From an uncultured Chloroflexota bacterium (GTDB lineage: Bacteria > Chloroflexota > Dehalococcoidia > SM23-28-2 > RBG-16-64-32): a DNA stretch of 10,351 nucleotides. This document shows, in pieces, positions 1-6,399 of the stretch. Made by a program: the position numbers and the translations under genes. A model generated the notes under the pieces. The model ran no database searches. It had not been told where the DNA came from and saw only the letters and a list, made by a program, of their open reading frames with translations. The stretch is from assembly GCA_913056415.1 (NCBI GenBank), contig CAJXNA010000052.1, forward strand, positions 1 to 10,351, given 5' to 3'. Each line of letters starts with the position of its first letter. Position 1 is the first letter of the stretch.

Positions 1-717
1 GCGAGCATCCGGTATTCGGGAAGCGAGACCTCGGGCGGCCGCCACATCGAGGAGCGGATCGTGGCGGCGGTGAAGCACCAGGGTCGGCGAATTCACCTGC
101 GGTAGGAGGGCCGTCACGTCTAGCCCGGCAAACCAGTCAAGGAGCGCGAGGAAGGTCTCCGGGATCACGCTCTCCCTCATTATTGCTGCGACCCGGTGCG
201 CCTGCTCACCTGCCGACCATCCGAACGCGACATGCGCCAGAGTCTCCGTGAATAGCACCCAGTCCTTGTCTATCAGTGCGAGTGCTCCCTGCATTTGTCG
301 CGATTGTAAGAAGTCGGAGCCCCGCGGATACGTGTTCCCCAGGATGAGGTGGGATACCCGCTCCGGGTGACGTGCTGCATAGGCGATGGCCAACAGTCCC
401 CCAGTAGAAGGCCCGAGAAGAGCGAATTTCTCTAGCTCTAGGCGGCCCACAATCGCATCCAGGTCCAGCATGACCGTGTCCAGGGAGAAACCGGCCACGT
501 CGCGCTCCGACAGCCCTGTTCCCCGTTGGTCGAACCGGATGACTTTTCTCGCCTCCGCCAGACGCTCATACCAGCGACGGTACTCGGGAATCCCCCACTC
601 CAACTGAGCTTGGCTCGGCCCGGAGGGCATCTGTACCAACGGGGTCCCCTCTCCCAGCGTCCAGTAGGCGATGCTCACCCCGTCGCTCGTCTTCGCGTAC
701 TGGACCTGCGGCTCCAT
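1..717 (-). CDS. alpha/beta-fold hydrolase, C-terminus cut by window edge
   Basis: Reading the minus strand from ATG at 717 gives an uninterrupted 239-codon frame that runs off the left edge. It begins MEPQVQYAKTSDGVSIAYW, a start typical of alpha/beta hydrolases fused or related to regulators in Chloroflexota and Actinobacteria. The nucleophile elbow is present as G-P-S-T-G (GxSxG) in LLGPSTGGLLAIAYAARHPE, preceded by the RFDQRGTGLSE strand-loop typical of the fold. The catalytic acid is probably the Asp of HRRHDPLLD near the edge; the catalytic His would lie beyond the window. No signal peptide is seen, so it is probably cytoplasmic. Substrate cannot be told. An in-frame ATG at 738 would add seven residues, but a -10-like TACAAT (732-727) sits between the two starts and favours 717 with a leaderless message. 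It is transcribed divergently from the acyl-CoA dehydrogenase pair. Confidence 0.85.
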   Translation of the reverse strand, partial: MEPQVQYAKTSDGVSIAYWTLGEGTPLVQMPSGPSQAQLEWGIPEYRRWYERLAEARKVIRFDQRGTGLSERDVAGFSLDTVMLDLDAIVGRLELEKFALLGPSTGGLLAIAYAARHPERVSHLILGNTYPRGSDFLQSRQMQGALALIDKDWVLFTETLAHVAFGWSAGEQAHRVAAIMRESVIPETFLALLDWFAGLDVTALLPQVNSPTLVLHRRHDPLLDVAAARGLASRIPDAR

Positions 718-726
718 GGCGGGAGT

Positions 727-732
727 ATTGTA
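727..732 (-). promoter_or_regulatory. -10-like hexamer for the hydrolase gene
   Basis: TACAAT on the minus strand ends nine bases before the ATG at 717. No convincing -35 is seen 16-18 bases upstream. The spacing would give a leaderless or near-leaderless transcript, like three other starts in this window. Confidence 0.25.
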
Positions 733-794
733 CTCCATCTGTGCCGAGATGAGTACATGGCGGCGGAGCAGGGGGGCCGCTCGCCCTACGAGAG

Positions 795-855
795 CCTCAG
801 GACGAGCGGAGGCGGGCAGGCCCTTCGACCCTTCGACAGACTCAGGGTGAGCGGG
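795..855. repeat. dispersed TTCGACAG/CTCAGG-type repeats in the divergent intergenic region
   Basis: Two related units lie in the 192-bp gap between the divergent genes: CCTCAGGACGAGCGGAGG (795-812) and the longer unit at 830-855, with key blocks CTTCGACAGACTCAGG and GTGAGCGGG. The core CTTCGACAG-x-CTCAGG recurs, diverged, at 7240-7263, 8428-8449 and 9845-9860. This is a REP-like dispersed repeat; host function unknown. Confidence 0.6.
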
Positions 856-869
856 GGTAGTCTCCAAGG

Positions 870-899
870 TTGCACCTAACGTACGCGTCATGGTATCGT
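870..899 (+). promoter_or_regulatory. possible promoter of the acyl-CoA dehydrogenase pair
   Basis: TTGCAC (870-875) and TATCGT (894-899) are separated by 18 bases. The match is moderate (TTG of the -35; four of six bases in the -10). Transcription would begin about 906, four bases before ATG 910, with no Shine-Dalgarno sequence present, so the gene would be leaderless. Confidence 0.3.
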
Positions 900-909
900 G
901 ACGGCGCTC

Positions 910-2094
<1,185 letters not shown>

Positions 2095-2195
2095 GATATG
2101 GGAAAGAGGCGATAGACAACGGGAAAACGGTTGACGCAGGCGGGTAGCGGAGGCTGCCGCCAGAGACAGCGAGATCAGAAGGAGGGACCGCCCCC

Positions 2196-3332
2196 ATGGA
2201 CCTAGGCCTAGACGAACAGCAAGAGCTGCTGAAGAACTTCGCGCGCGACTTTCTGGAGAAGGAGTGCCCAGAGTCGGTCGTGCGCGAGATGGAGGAGGAT
2301 GAGAAGGGGTACTCGCCGGACCTGTGGCGCAAGATGGCGCAGCAGGGCTGGATGGGCCTTATTATCCCGGAGGAGCACGGCGGCACGGGCATGAACCTGT
2401 GCGAGCTAGTGGTGCTGCTGGAGGAGTTCGGTCGCGCGCTGGTGCCGGGCCCGTACATCTCCACCGTCGTGCTCGGGGCCGTCCCGATCATGGAGGCCGG
2501 CAACGATGAGCAGAAGAAGCAGCTTCTGCCTAAGATCGCCGCTGGCGAGACGATCATGACGATGGCGCTCACGGAGCCCTCGGCCAAGTGGGACGCGGAT
2601 GGGGTTGAGCTGGAGGCGAAGAAGCAGGGCAACGACTACGTCCTGAACGGCGTCAAGCTGTTTGTGCCGGACGCCCACGTTAGCGACCAGATGGTTGTCG
2701 TCGCCCGCACGTCGAAGGGGAAGACGCCGGAGGACGGCATCACGGTGTTCCTCGTCGACTCCAAGTCGCCGGGCATCAGCTTCGAGCTGCTGAGGACGAT
2801 CGCGGCCGACAAGCAGTGCGAGGTGGCGTTCGAGAACGTGAAGGTGCCGGCGGCGAACGTAATCGGCGAGGTGGACAAGGGGTGGCCGATCGTCGAAAAG
2901 ACGAAGAAGATGGCGACTGTGGCCGCCTGCGCCTATCTGGTGGGGCTATCGCAGATGGACTTCGACGTTACGTTGAACTACGCCAAGGAGCGCGTGCAGT
3001 TCGGGCGGCCCATCGGCTCCTTCCAGGCGATCCAGCACAAGCTGGCCGATGTGGTCATCGACGTAGACGGCTCGCGCTTCATCACGTACAAGGCGGCCTG
3101 GTCGCTTCAGGAAGAGGAGCCGGACGCCGACATGATGATCTCCATGGCGAAGGCGTGGACGTCCGACGCCTCGCGGCGGGTGGTCGCCCACGGGCAGCAG
3201 ATCCACGGCGGTATCGGTTTCACGAAGGAGTACAAGATACAACTCTACTTCCGGCGTCAGAAGTGGATGGAGCTGATGTGGGGGGACGCCGACTACCACC
3301 GCGAGCTGGTGGCCCAGAAGCTGGAAGTGTAG
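2196..3332 (+). CDS. acyl-CoA dehydrogenase, probable non-basic partner subunit
   Basis: A 378-residue acyl-CoA dehydrogenase with a strong Shine-Dalgarno (AAGGAGGG, 2179-2186) about ten bases before the ATG. Three ACAD domains are recognisable: helical N-terminus, beta domain with a weakened signature 1 (ALTEPSAKWDAD, lacking GSD), and C-terminal helices with RVQFG (266-270) and an intact FAD/dimer motif QIHGGIGF (335-342). The residue aligned with the MCAD catalytic Glu appears to be Trp362 (MELMWGDADYH), and the helix-G position is Ala240, so neither known catalytic-base position holds Glu. Together with the upstream gene, which has the helix-G Glu but a poor FAD motif, this suggests an alpha2-beta2 heterotetramer with composite sites, as known for mycobacterial ChsE4-ChsE5. 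Alternatively it is an independent enzyme with a moved base. The two genes are probably co-transcribed and end at the terminator at 3422-3454. Confidence 0.92.
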   Translation: MDLGLDEQQELLKNFARDFLEKECPESVVREMEEDEKGYSPDLWRKMAQQGWMGLIIPEEHGGTGMNLCELVVLLEEFGRALVPGPYISTVVLGAVPIMEAGNDEQKKQLLPKIAAGETIMTMALTEPSAKWDADGVELEAKKQGNDYVLNGVKLFVPDAHVSDQMVVVARTSKGKTPEDGITVFLVDSKSPGISFELLRTIAADKQCEVAFENVKVPAANVIGEVDKGWPIVEKTKKMATVAACAYLVGLSQMDFDVTLNYAKERVQFGRPIGSFQAIQHKLADVVIDVDGSRFITYKAAWSLQEEEPDADMMISMAKAWTSDASRRVVAHGQQIHGGIGFTKEYKIQLYFRRQKWMELMWGDADYHRELVAQKLEV

Positions 3333-3348
3333 AGTTTGGCGTAGCCCC

Positions 3349-3403
3349 GCGGACTGAAGCCTGCCTGCCCCTCCCAAGGCGGGCACGCGGTAGGCAGGTC
3401 CGC
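3349..3403. repeat. palindromic CCTGCCT/AGGCAGG repeat
   Basis: An imperfect inverted repeat: GCGGA plus CCTGCCTGCCC (3360-3370) facing GGGC and GGTAGGCAGG plus TCCGC (3389-3403). The arm CCTGCCTACC (reverse of 3389-3398) is the same core found inside coding sequence at 5617-5639 and, diverged, at 9045-9070. Confidence 0.55.
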
Positions 3404-3421
3404 AGCTCAGGACCGAGCACA

Positions 3422-3454
3422 AAGGCCGCCCCAACATCCCGTTGGGGCGGCCTT
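3422..3454 (+). terminator. rho-independent terminator after the dehydrogenase pair
   Basis: A perfect 14-bp stem (AAGGCCGCCCCAAC, 3422-3435, with GTTGGGGCGGCCTT, 3441-3454) closes a five-base ATCCC loop and is followed by TCAGTTT. The stem starts with AAA on the upstream side, so it could also act weakly in the other direction. It marks the end of the dehydrogenase transcript. Confidence 0.85.
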
Positions 3455-3584
3455 CAGTTTACGCGCGGCTGTCGCGGCGGCGCTGACCGAAGCTTAACCG
3501 CCGCGGCATACCTCCCCCTGTAACAAGTTCGGCCCGCCCTTCATCCTACCAAGTGTAAATACGCTCGAAAGTAGAGGTAATGAT

Positions 3585-4394
3585 ATGCGCATCTTCACTC
3601 GTGTACTGCCGCTGGCGCTGGCGGCGACGCTGTTTGTCCTGGCCTCAGCCTGCAGCAGCGGCGGTGGTGGTGGCGATACTGTCTCCGCGGACCCGCTGGA
3701 AATCCTCTCGGCCTCGGCGGAGAGTTTCCAGGAGGATGTGCAATCAGTCGAGTCGGATCTGCAGTTAAGCATCAACGCCGGCGGTCTGGATATAAGCACC
3801 AGCTCTCAGATGACGTACCAGGCGCCGGACCAGATGCACATGACGATGGCGATAACCGGCGTGGGAGAGTTCGAGATACTGGCGCTCGGCTCGGAGATAT
3901 ATCTGAACGTGCCATCTATGGGCTGGATAAGCTTCTCGCTGGACGACGTTGGTCTGGAGGAGGTTGGTCTGGATGCGGTGGCGCTGCAGAAAACGTTTAG
4001 CGACCACAGCGTGCTGGACTATGCGGCGCTGATCCAGGGCATAGGTGGCGGTGTGGAGGACCTAGGCGATGAGACGATAGACGGCGCCACCTACCGCCAC
4101 TATCGCGGCAGCGTGGATTTCGCCGCCCTTGTAGCGGCGTTCAGCGACGCCTCCGGCGCTTCCGGTGATCTGGGCCTGGACGACGCCAGCGGAGCCTTGA
4201 CGTTCGATGTTTGGGTGGACCCGGACAGCTATCTGCCCTACAAGCTCACGGCGAGCGGCGAGTTCCCCTTTGGGATCGACTCGATGGTGTTCGACGCTAC
4301 GATGCTGTTCACGAGCTACAACGAGCCGGTTGATATCCCGGGCGCGCCCGCTGACGCTATTCCTCTCGCCGGTCTTCTCGCCGGCCTAAACTAG
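3585..4394 (+). CDS. LppX/LprG-like lipoprotein
   Basis: A 269-residue exported lipoprotein. Residues 1-22 are a signal peptide (Arg2 and Arg6, then a hydrophobic stretch) ending in a lipobox L-A-S-A-C with Cys23 as the lipidation site, followed by a Ser/Gly-rich linker. The mature part has repeated amphipathic strands, including QMTYQAPDQMHMTM, EIYLNVPSMGWISF and the late segment VWVDPDSYLPYKLTASGEF. This layout matches the LppX/LprAFG-like half-barrel lipoproteins (LolA-type fold), which bind lipids or lipoglycans at the outer face of the membrane. The family assignment is from pattern only. GAGG (3574-3577) lies seven bases before the ATG. The gene stands alone between a terminator (3422-3454) and a hairpin (4408-4443). 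Confidence 0.75.
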   Translation: MRIFTRVLPLALAATLFVLASACSSGGGGGDTVSADPLEILSASAESFQEDVQSVESDLQLSINAGGLDISTSSQMTYQAPDQMHMTMAITGVGEFEILALGSEIYLNVPSMGWISFSLDDVGLEEVGLDAVALQKTFSDHSVLDYAALIQGIGGGVEDLGDETIDGATYRHYRGSVDFAALVAAFSDASGASGDLGLDDASGALTFDVWVDPDSYLPYKLTASGEFPFGIDSMVFDATMLFTSYNEPVDIPGAPADAIPLAGLLAGLN

Positions 4395-4407
4395 GCTAAC
4401 GCACCAC

Positions 4408-4443
4408 GTACGAGCGCTTGACAGGGATGTCAGGCGCTCGTAC
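4408..4443 (+). terminator. 16-bp hairpin after the lipoprotein gene (terminator or operator)
   Basis: GTACGAGCGC (4408-4417), a T:G wobble, TGACA, loop GGGA, TGTCA and GCGCTCGTAC (4434-4443) form a 16-bp stem. It lies 14 bases after the stop codon, where a terminator is expected, but it lacks a U-tract (ATTATGCG follows). It also contains a consensus -35 TTGACA, so it may instead be a palindromic operator. Confidence 0.5.
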
Positions 4444-4446
4444 ATT
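4418..4446 (+). promoter_or_regulatory. possible promoter embedded in the hairpin
   Basis: Consensus -35 TTGACA (4418-4423), a 17-base spacer and TACATT (4441-4446, four of six bases). Transcription would begin near 4453, a few bases before the ATG of a 20-codon ORF at 4458, and could continue into the HIT gene. The -35 and spacer lie inside the 16-bp inverted repeat. Confidence 0.4.
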
Positions 4447-4457
4447 ATGCGAAGGTG

Positions 4458-4520
4458 ATGAGGCAGTTTATCATAATCCTTGCGGTTTCTCTCTTCCTCC
4501 CGGTCATCGCCGGGGCCTGA
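4458..4520 (+). CDS. possible 20-residue hydrophobic micro-ORF
   Basis: ATG to TGA encodes MRQFIIILAVSLFLPVIAGA, a charged N-terminus plus one hydrophobic helix, like an isolated signal peptide or a TM micropeptide. GAAGG lies three bases upstream, too close for a good Shine-Dalgarno; the promoter-like element at 4418-4446 would make it nearly leaderless. It could equally be a remnant or chance frame. Confidence 0.25.
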   Translation: MRQFIIILAVSLFLPVIAGA

Positions 4521-4600
4521 GCTGGCGTCTCTGGTTGGCCTGCGGTTAATCGCCTACAATAGCTCCGTCATCCTTTTAGCTTATCGGGAGAGCCGCTGTT

Positions 4601-4942
4601 ATGGCCGACTGCCTGTTCTGCAATATGGCCCAGGGCAAGATGCAGGTCGATAAGCTGTACGAGGACGATCTTGTGTTCTCCATTCGCGATATCCATCCGC
4701 GGGCGCCGGTGCACGTGATGGTGATCCCCAAGCAGCACATCCCGACCGCGACGGAGCTGACCGACGAGCACGGGCCGCTTCTGGGGAGGTTGTTCTCGGC
4801 GGCGGCGCAGGTGGCGCGCCGGGAAGGGCTGGACGAGCGGGGCTATCGGCTGGCTTTCAACGTGGGGGAGCACGCCGGGATGACGATCCCTCACCTGCAC
4901 CTGCATATGCTGGGCGGCCGCCCCCTGGGCCCCGAAGGCTAG
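4601..4942 (+). CDS. HIT (histidine triad) family hydrolase, zinc type
   Basis: A 113-residue Hint-branch histidine-triad protein, expected to be a cytoplasmic purine nucleoside phosphoramidase or AMP-lysine-type hydrolase acting through a His-AMP intermediate. The triad is H98-L-H100-L-H102-M-L followed by GGRPLG; the middle His100 corresponds to the nucleophile of Hint enzymes. C4-x-x-C7 near the start, His46 (IPKQHI) and His98 make the usual structural zinc site of zinc-type HIT proteins. Length is normal, but the C-terminus ends PLGPEG where most relatives have a W-P-P-G tail. GGGAG (4586-4590) ten bases before the ATG fixes the start. A -10-like TACAAT (4555-4560) is a candidate promoter element without a clear -35 at proper spacing. 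Confidence 0.93.
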   Translation: MADCLFCNMAQGKMQVDKLYEDDLVFSIRDIHPRAPVHVMVIPKQHIPTATELTDEHGPLLGRLFSAAAQVARREGLDERGYRLAFNVGEHAGMTIPHLHLHMLGGRPLGPEG

Positions 4943-4980
4943 CGCGGCCTTCATCTGCGCAAGGCGCTGACGCTTCCCCG

Positions 4981-5010
4981 TTGACGATAGTCGCACGGTT
5001 GTTCTATTCT
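4981..5010 (+). promoter_or_regulatory. sigma70-like promoter with degenerate LexA-like box, start of phage cassette
   Basis: TTGACG (4981-4986), 18-base spacer, TATTCT (5005-5010). The spacer ends in CGCAC-GGTT-GTTCT (4992-5005), which matches one half-site of the Gram-positive LexA box GAAC-N4-GTTC fully and the other with one mismatch. The -10 side GTTCTAT is shared with the promoter at 6362-6390. The first gene of the cassette starts 57 bases downstream. Confidence 0.5.
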
Positions 5011-5067
5011 CCTCACATGCAATTATGCCCGGATCACGGTTTGGTGCGTGAATGAGGGGAGGCACTC

Positions 5068-5409
5068 TTGTCCAGCGCCTGGGAGGCCGTTGTGGTTGGC
5101 CTCGATTCTCTGACGGCGGCCTGCGCCGCTCTCAACTTGACCTATTTCCTCTACCGCTTGGCCCGACGCCGGGAGGAGACGGCCCCGCGCGCGGTGGCTG
5201 CCTTCGCCCTGGCGTTGGTCTCCCTGGGGGCTATGGGGGAGAGCCTGTTCTTCCTGGCCTTGCTCACGGTACACCCTGCGGGCTCTCTCCCCATAGCCCT
5301 CCCCTGGGCGCTGGTGCGCGTCTTGGCGCTGGCTGGCGCTGGATTGATCAGCATTCTTATCCTGCGGCGGCTGGTCGCCGATAGGTGGTTTGAGGACGCC
5401 CGCCCGTGA
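5068..5409 (+). CDS. three-helix membrane protein heading the phage cassette
   Basis: A 113-residue protein starting with TTG, fixed by the strong AGGGGAGG (5055-5062) just upstream. Three hydrophobic helices are visible at about residues 7-31, 42-66 and 82-99, separated by a basic loop RLARRREETAPR and a short HPAGSLP loop; the C-terminus is RRLVADRWFEDARP. I do not recognise a family. Small size, three helices and location directly ahead of phage packaging genes are compatible with a holin-like role, but nothing specific proves it. Its stop overlaps the GTG start of the next gene (GTGA), so the two are translationally coupled. Confidence 0.65.
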   Translation: MSSAWEAVVVGLDSLTAACAALNLTYFLYRLARRREETAPRAVAAFALALVSLGAMGESLFFLALLTVHPAGSLPIALPWALVRVLALAGAGLISILILRRLVADRWFEDARP

Positions 5410-5603
5410 GCATGCTCGCCGTCGCCATACAGCGCAGGGAATGGGAGCTGGCTTCTCTCTGCTTGCTCATGGGCGTCGCGGAGGCGGCGGCCGCTCTGCC
5501 GCCGGACGCGGTGGAGGGGCTGCTGGAGGTGCTGGCGGGGCTGGAAGACGAGGATGATCGCTCCCCCCGACAGGCCGGTGCCCGCCGTGGCCGCCGCCGC
5601 TAA
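5406..5603 (+). CDS. small helical protein coupled to the membrane protein gene
   Basis: A 65-residue protein, GTG start at 5406 overlapping the upstream stop codon by four bases. The body (MLAVAIQRREWELASLCLL, then VAEAAAALPPDAVEGLLEVL) is an amphipathic helical pair with an acidic end (GLEDEDD), followed by a basic tail rich in Arg. No family is recognised. The last 50 bases overlap the start of the TerS-like gene in another frame, and the Arg-rich tail lies just in that overlap. Tight coupling on both sides supports it being a real gene of the cassette. Confidence 0.55.
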   Translation: MSMLAVAIQRREWELASLCLLMGVAEAAAALPPDAVEGLLEVLAGLEDEDDRSPRQAGARRGRRR

Positions 5604-5931
5604 GCGCGCCCGAGCCGTGCCTACCGGCAGGCAGGTCACGGCCCGCAACTTCTACCATGGGGCTGTGGACCAGGCGGAGCGTCTGGACCTGGAGCGGGCT
5701 CAGGAGATCGAAGGGTTGGACGATGAGATCGCCCTGATGCGGGTCAGGCTCAAGCGGGCGGTGGAGGAGCGTCCGGAGGATGTGCAGCTCCTGATGAAGG
5801 GGCTGGGGATCCTGGTGCGGGCTGTGGGCGCCCGCTACCGCCTCTCACCCAAGTCACGCAAGGACCTGGCGGAGAATCTGGCGGCTGCGCTGAACAGCCT
5901 GGGCGACCAGCTGCTGCCGCCGGAGGGGTGA
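5554..5931 (+). CDS. TerS-like helical protein of the packaging cassette
   Basis: A 125-residue protein. After a low-complexity N-terminus it has the segment RNFYHGAVDQAERLDLERAQ, then EIEGLDDEIALMRVRLKRAV and two more helices. This resembles short proteins found before large terminases in Chloroflexota proviruses (N-K-H-G-F-Y motif followed by LDDEIALLR-type helices), which are probable small terminase subunits recognising DNA for packaging. That role is inferred from position and pattern, not proven. Residues 22-29 (VPTGRQVT) are encoded by a copy of a palindromic repeat lying right before the conserved part, so the original N-terminus may be altered. GAGG immediately precedes the ATG; the start overlaps the upstream gene. 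Confidence 0.6.
   Translation: MIAPPDRPVPAVAAAAKRARAVPTGRQVTARNFYHGAVDQAERLDLERAQEIEGLDDEIALMRVRLKRAVEERPEDVQLLMKGLGILVRAVGARYRLSPKSRKDLAENLAAALNSLGDQLLPPEG
5617..5639. repeat. palindromic repeat inside the TerS-like gene
   Basis: GCCTACCGGCAGGC (5619-5632) is a near-perfect palindrome extended by AGGTCAC. It is read as P-T-G-R-Q. The same core in reverse is intergenic at 3389-3398, and a diverged copy read as P-A-G-K-Q lies in the portal gene (9045-9070). Confidence 0.5.
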
Positions 5932-5935
5932 GGCG

Positions 5936-6184
5936 GTGTCTCGGCGTCTGAACGAAGCTCTCGGGCGCTTTCGTCCGGACGGACGCCCGTCTGGGCGCCG
6001 TCGCGCCGATGATGGGGGCGATAGCCGCAGTCGCGTTTCGGCGGCGGAGTTCAGGGCGGCCACGGAGGAGCGGCTGTGGAGCCTGGAGCGTGAGGTGGCG
6101 GAGGTTAAGGGCCGCATCAATGGTCTGATCTTCGTGGTGGCCGGCGCTGTGATCACGCAGGTGGTCCTCAGGCTGGTTCAGTAG
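5936..6184 (+). CDS. XhlA-like coiled-coil/TM protein (holin-associated type)
   Basis: An 82-residue protein with GTG start at 5936, four bases after the TerS-like stop, and GGAGG (5922-5926) upstream. Residues 1-32 are basic and Gly/Asp-rich. Residues 36-60 form a heptad-like helix (EERLWSLEREVAEVKGRING) running into one TM helix (62-80, LIFVVAGAVITQVVLRL). Short helix followed by a C-terminal TM is the layout of the haemolysin XhlA family, membrane proteins that accompany phage holins and lysins. The family call rests on this layout only. No lysin gene is seen nearby, and its place between TerS-like and TerL is not the usual lysis-module position. Confidence 0.6.
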   Translation: MSRRLNEALGRFRPDGRPSGRRRADDGGDSRSRVSAAEFRAATEERLWSLEREVAEVKGRINGLIFVVAGAVITQVVLRLVQ

Positions 6185-6202
6185 CGTATCCGCTGTCGAA
6201 GT

Positions 6203-6230
6203 CCCACGACAGGCTGAAGCCTGTCCCACG
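6203..6230. repeat. palindrome GACAGGCT-GA-AGCCTGTC
   Basis: Perfect 8-bp inverted repeat with a two-base centre (6208-6225), flanked by CCCAC on both sides (GTCCCAC before, CCCACGG after). It belongs to the same class of dispersed repeats as its neighbour at 6249-6275 and lies between the XhlA-like gene and the terminase promoter. Confidence 0.65.
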
Positions 6231-6248
6231 GAAGTATTCCCCTTCCCG

Positions 6249-6275
6249 CGAAGCCAGGCTTAAGCCTGGCCTTCG
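6249..6275. repeat. palindrome GCCAGGCTTAAGCCTGGC
   Basis: A perfect 18-bp palindrome (6253-6270) extended by CGAA on the left and TTCG on the right. With the palindrome at 6203-6230 it fills most of the gap after the XhlA-like gene. Either could form a transcript hairpin, but neither has a U-tract. Confidence 0.65.
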
Positions 6276-6361
6276 GCGTGGGATCGATGTCACGCCCTTA
6301 TCGATGCCACGCTGATACGTCGGCGTAGTGCTAGTCGCAGGGATTCCGCGCCAGGCTCCCC

Positions 6362-6390
6362 TTGACTAAGCAGAACGGGTGTTCTATCAT
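6362..6390 (+). promoter_or_regulatory. sigma70-like promoter of the terminase gene
   Basis: TTGACT (6362-6367), exactly 17 bases, TATCAT (6385-6390). Predicted start of transcription is about 6397, three bases before the ATG of the terminase at 6400, with no Shine-Dalgarno, so the transcript would be leaderless. The spacer contains a perfect LexA-type palindrome. Confidence 0.6.
6372..6385. promoter_or_regulatory. candidate LexA/SOS operator
   Basis: AGAAC-GGGT-GTTCT is a perfect inverted repeat that fits GAAC-N4-GTTC, the LexA (DinR) box of Bacillus and related Gram-positive-type systems. It lies wholly within the spacer and touches the first base of the -10, the ideal place for a repressor. 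No LexA gene is in the window. Confidence 0.5.
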
Positions 6391-6399
6391 CTGGTTGCG

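Noticed and set aside
2201..2212. CCTAGGCCTAG palindrome at the start of the second dehydrogenase
   Set aside because: Short, within coding sequence just after the start codon, no partner copy; likely chance.
3349..3403. Second terminator after the dehydrogenase pair
   Set aside because: Long interrupted stem with no U-tract and a sequence shared with the dispersed repeats; a much better terminator follows at 3422-3454.
4535..4560. Promoter TTGGCC / TACAAT for the HIT gene
   Set aside because: Spacing is only 14 bases; the -10 alone is noted in the HIT entry.
6203..6275. CRISPR-like or attachment-site interpretation of the paired palindromes
   Set aside because: Only two different palindromes, no regular spacer unit and no matching copy at the other cassette border; they fit the dispersed palindromic repeats.
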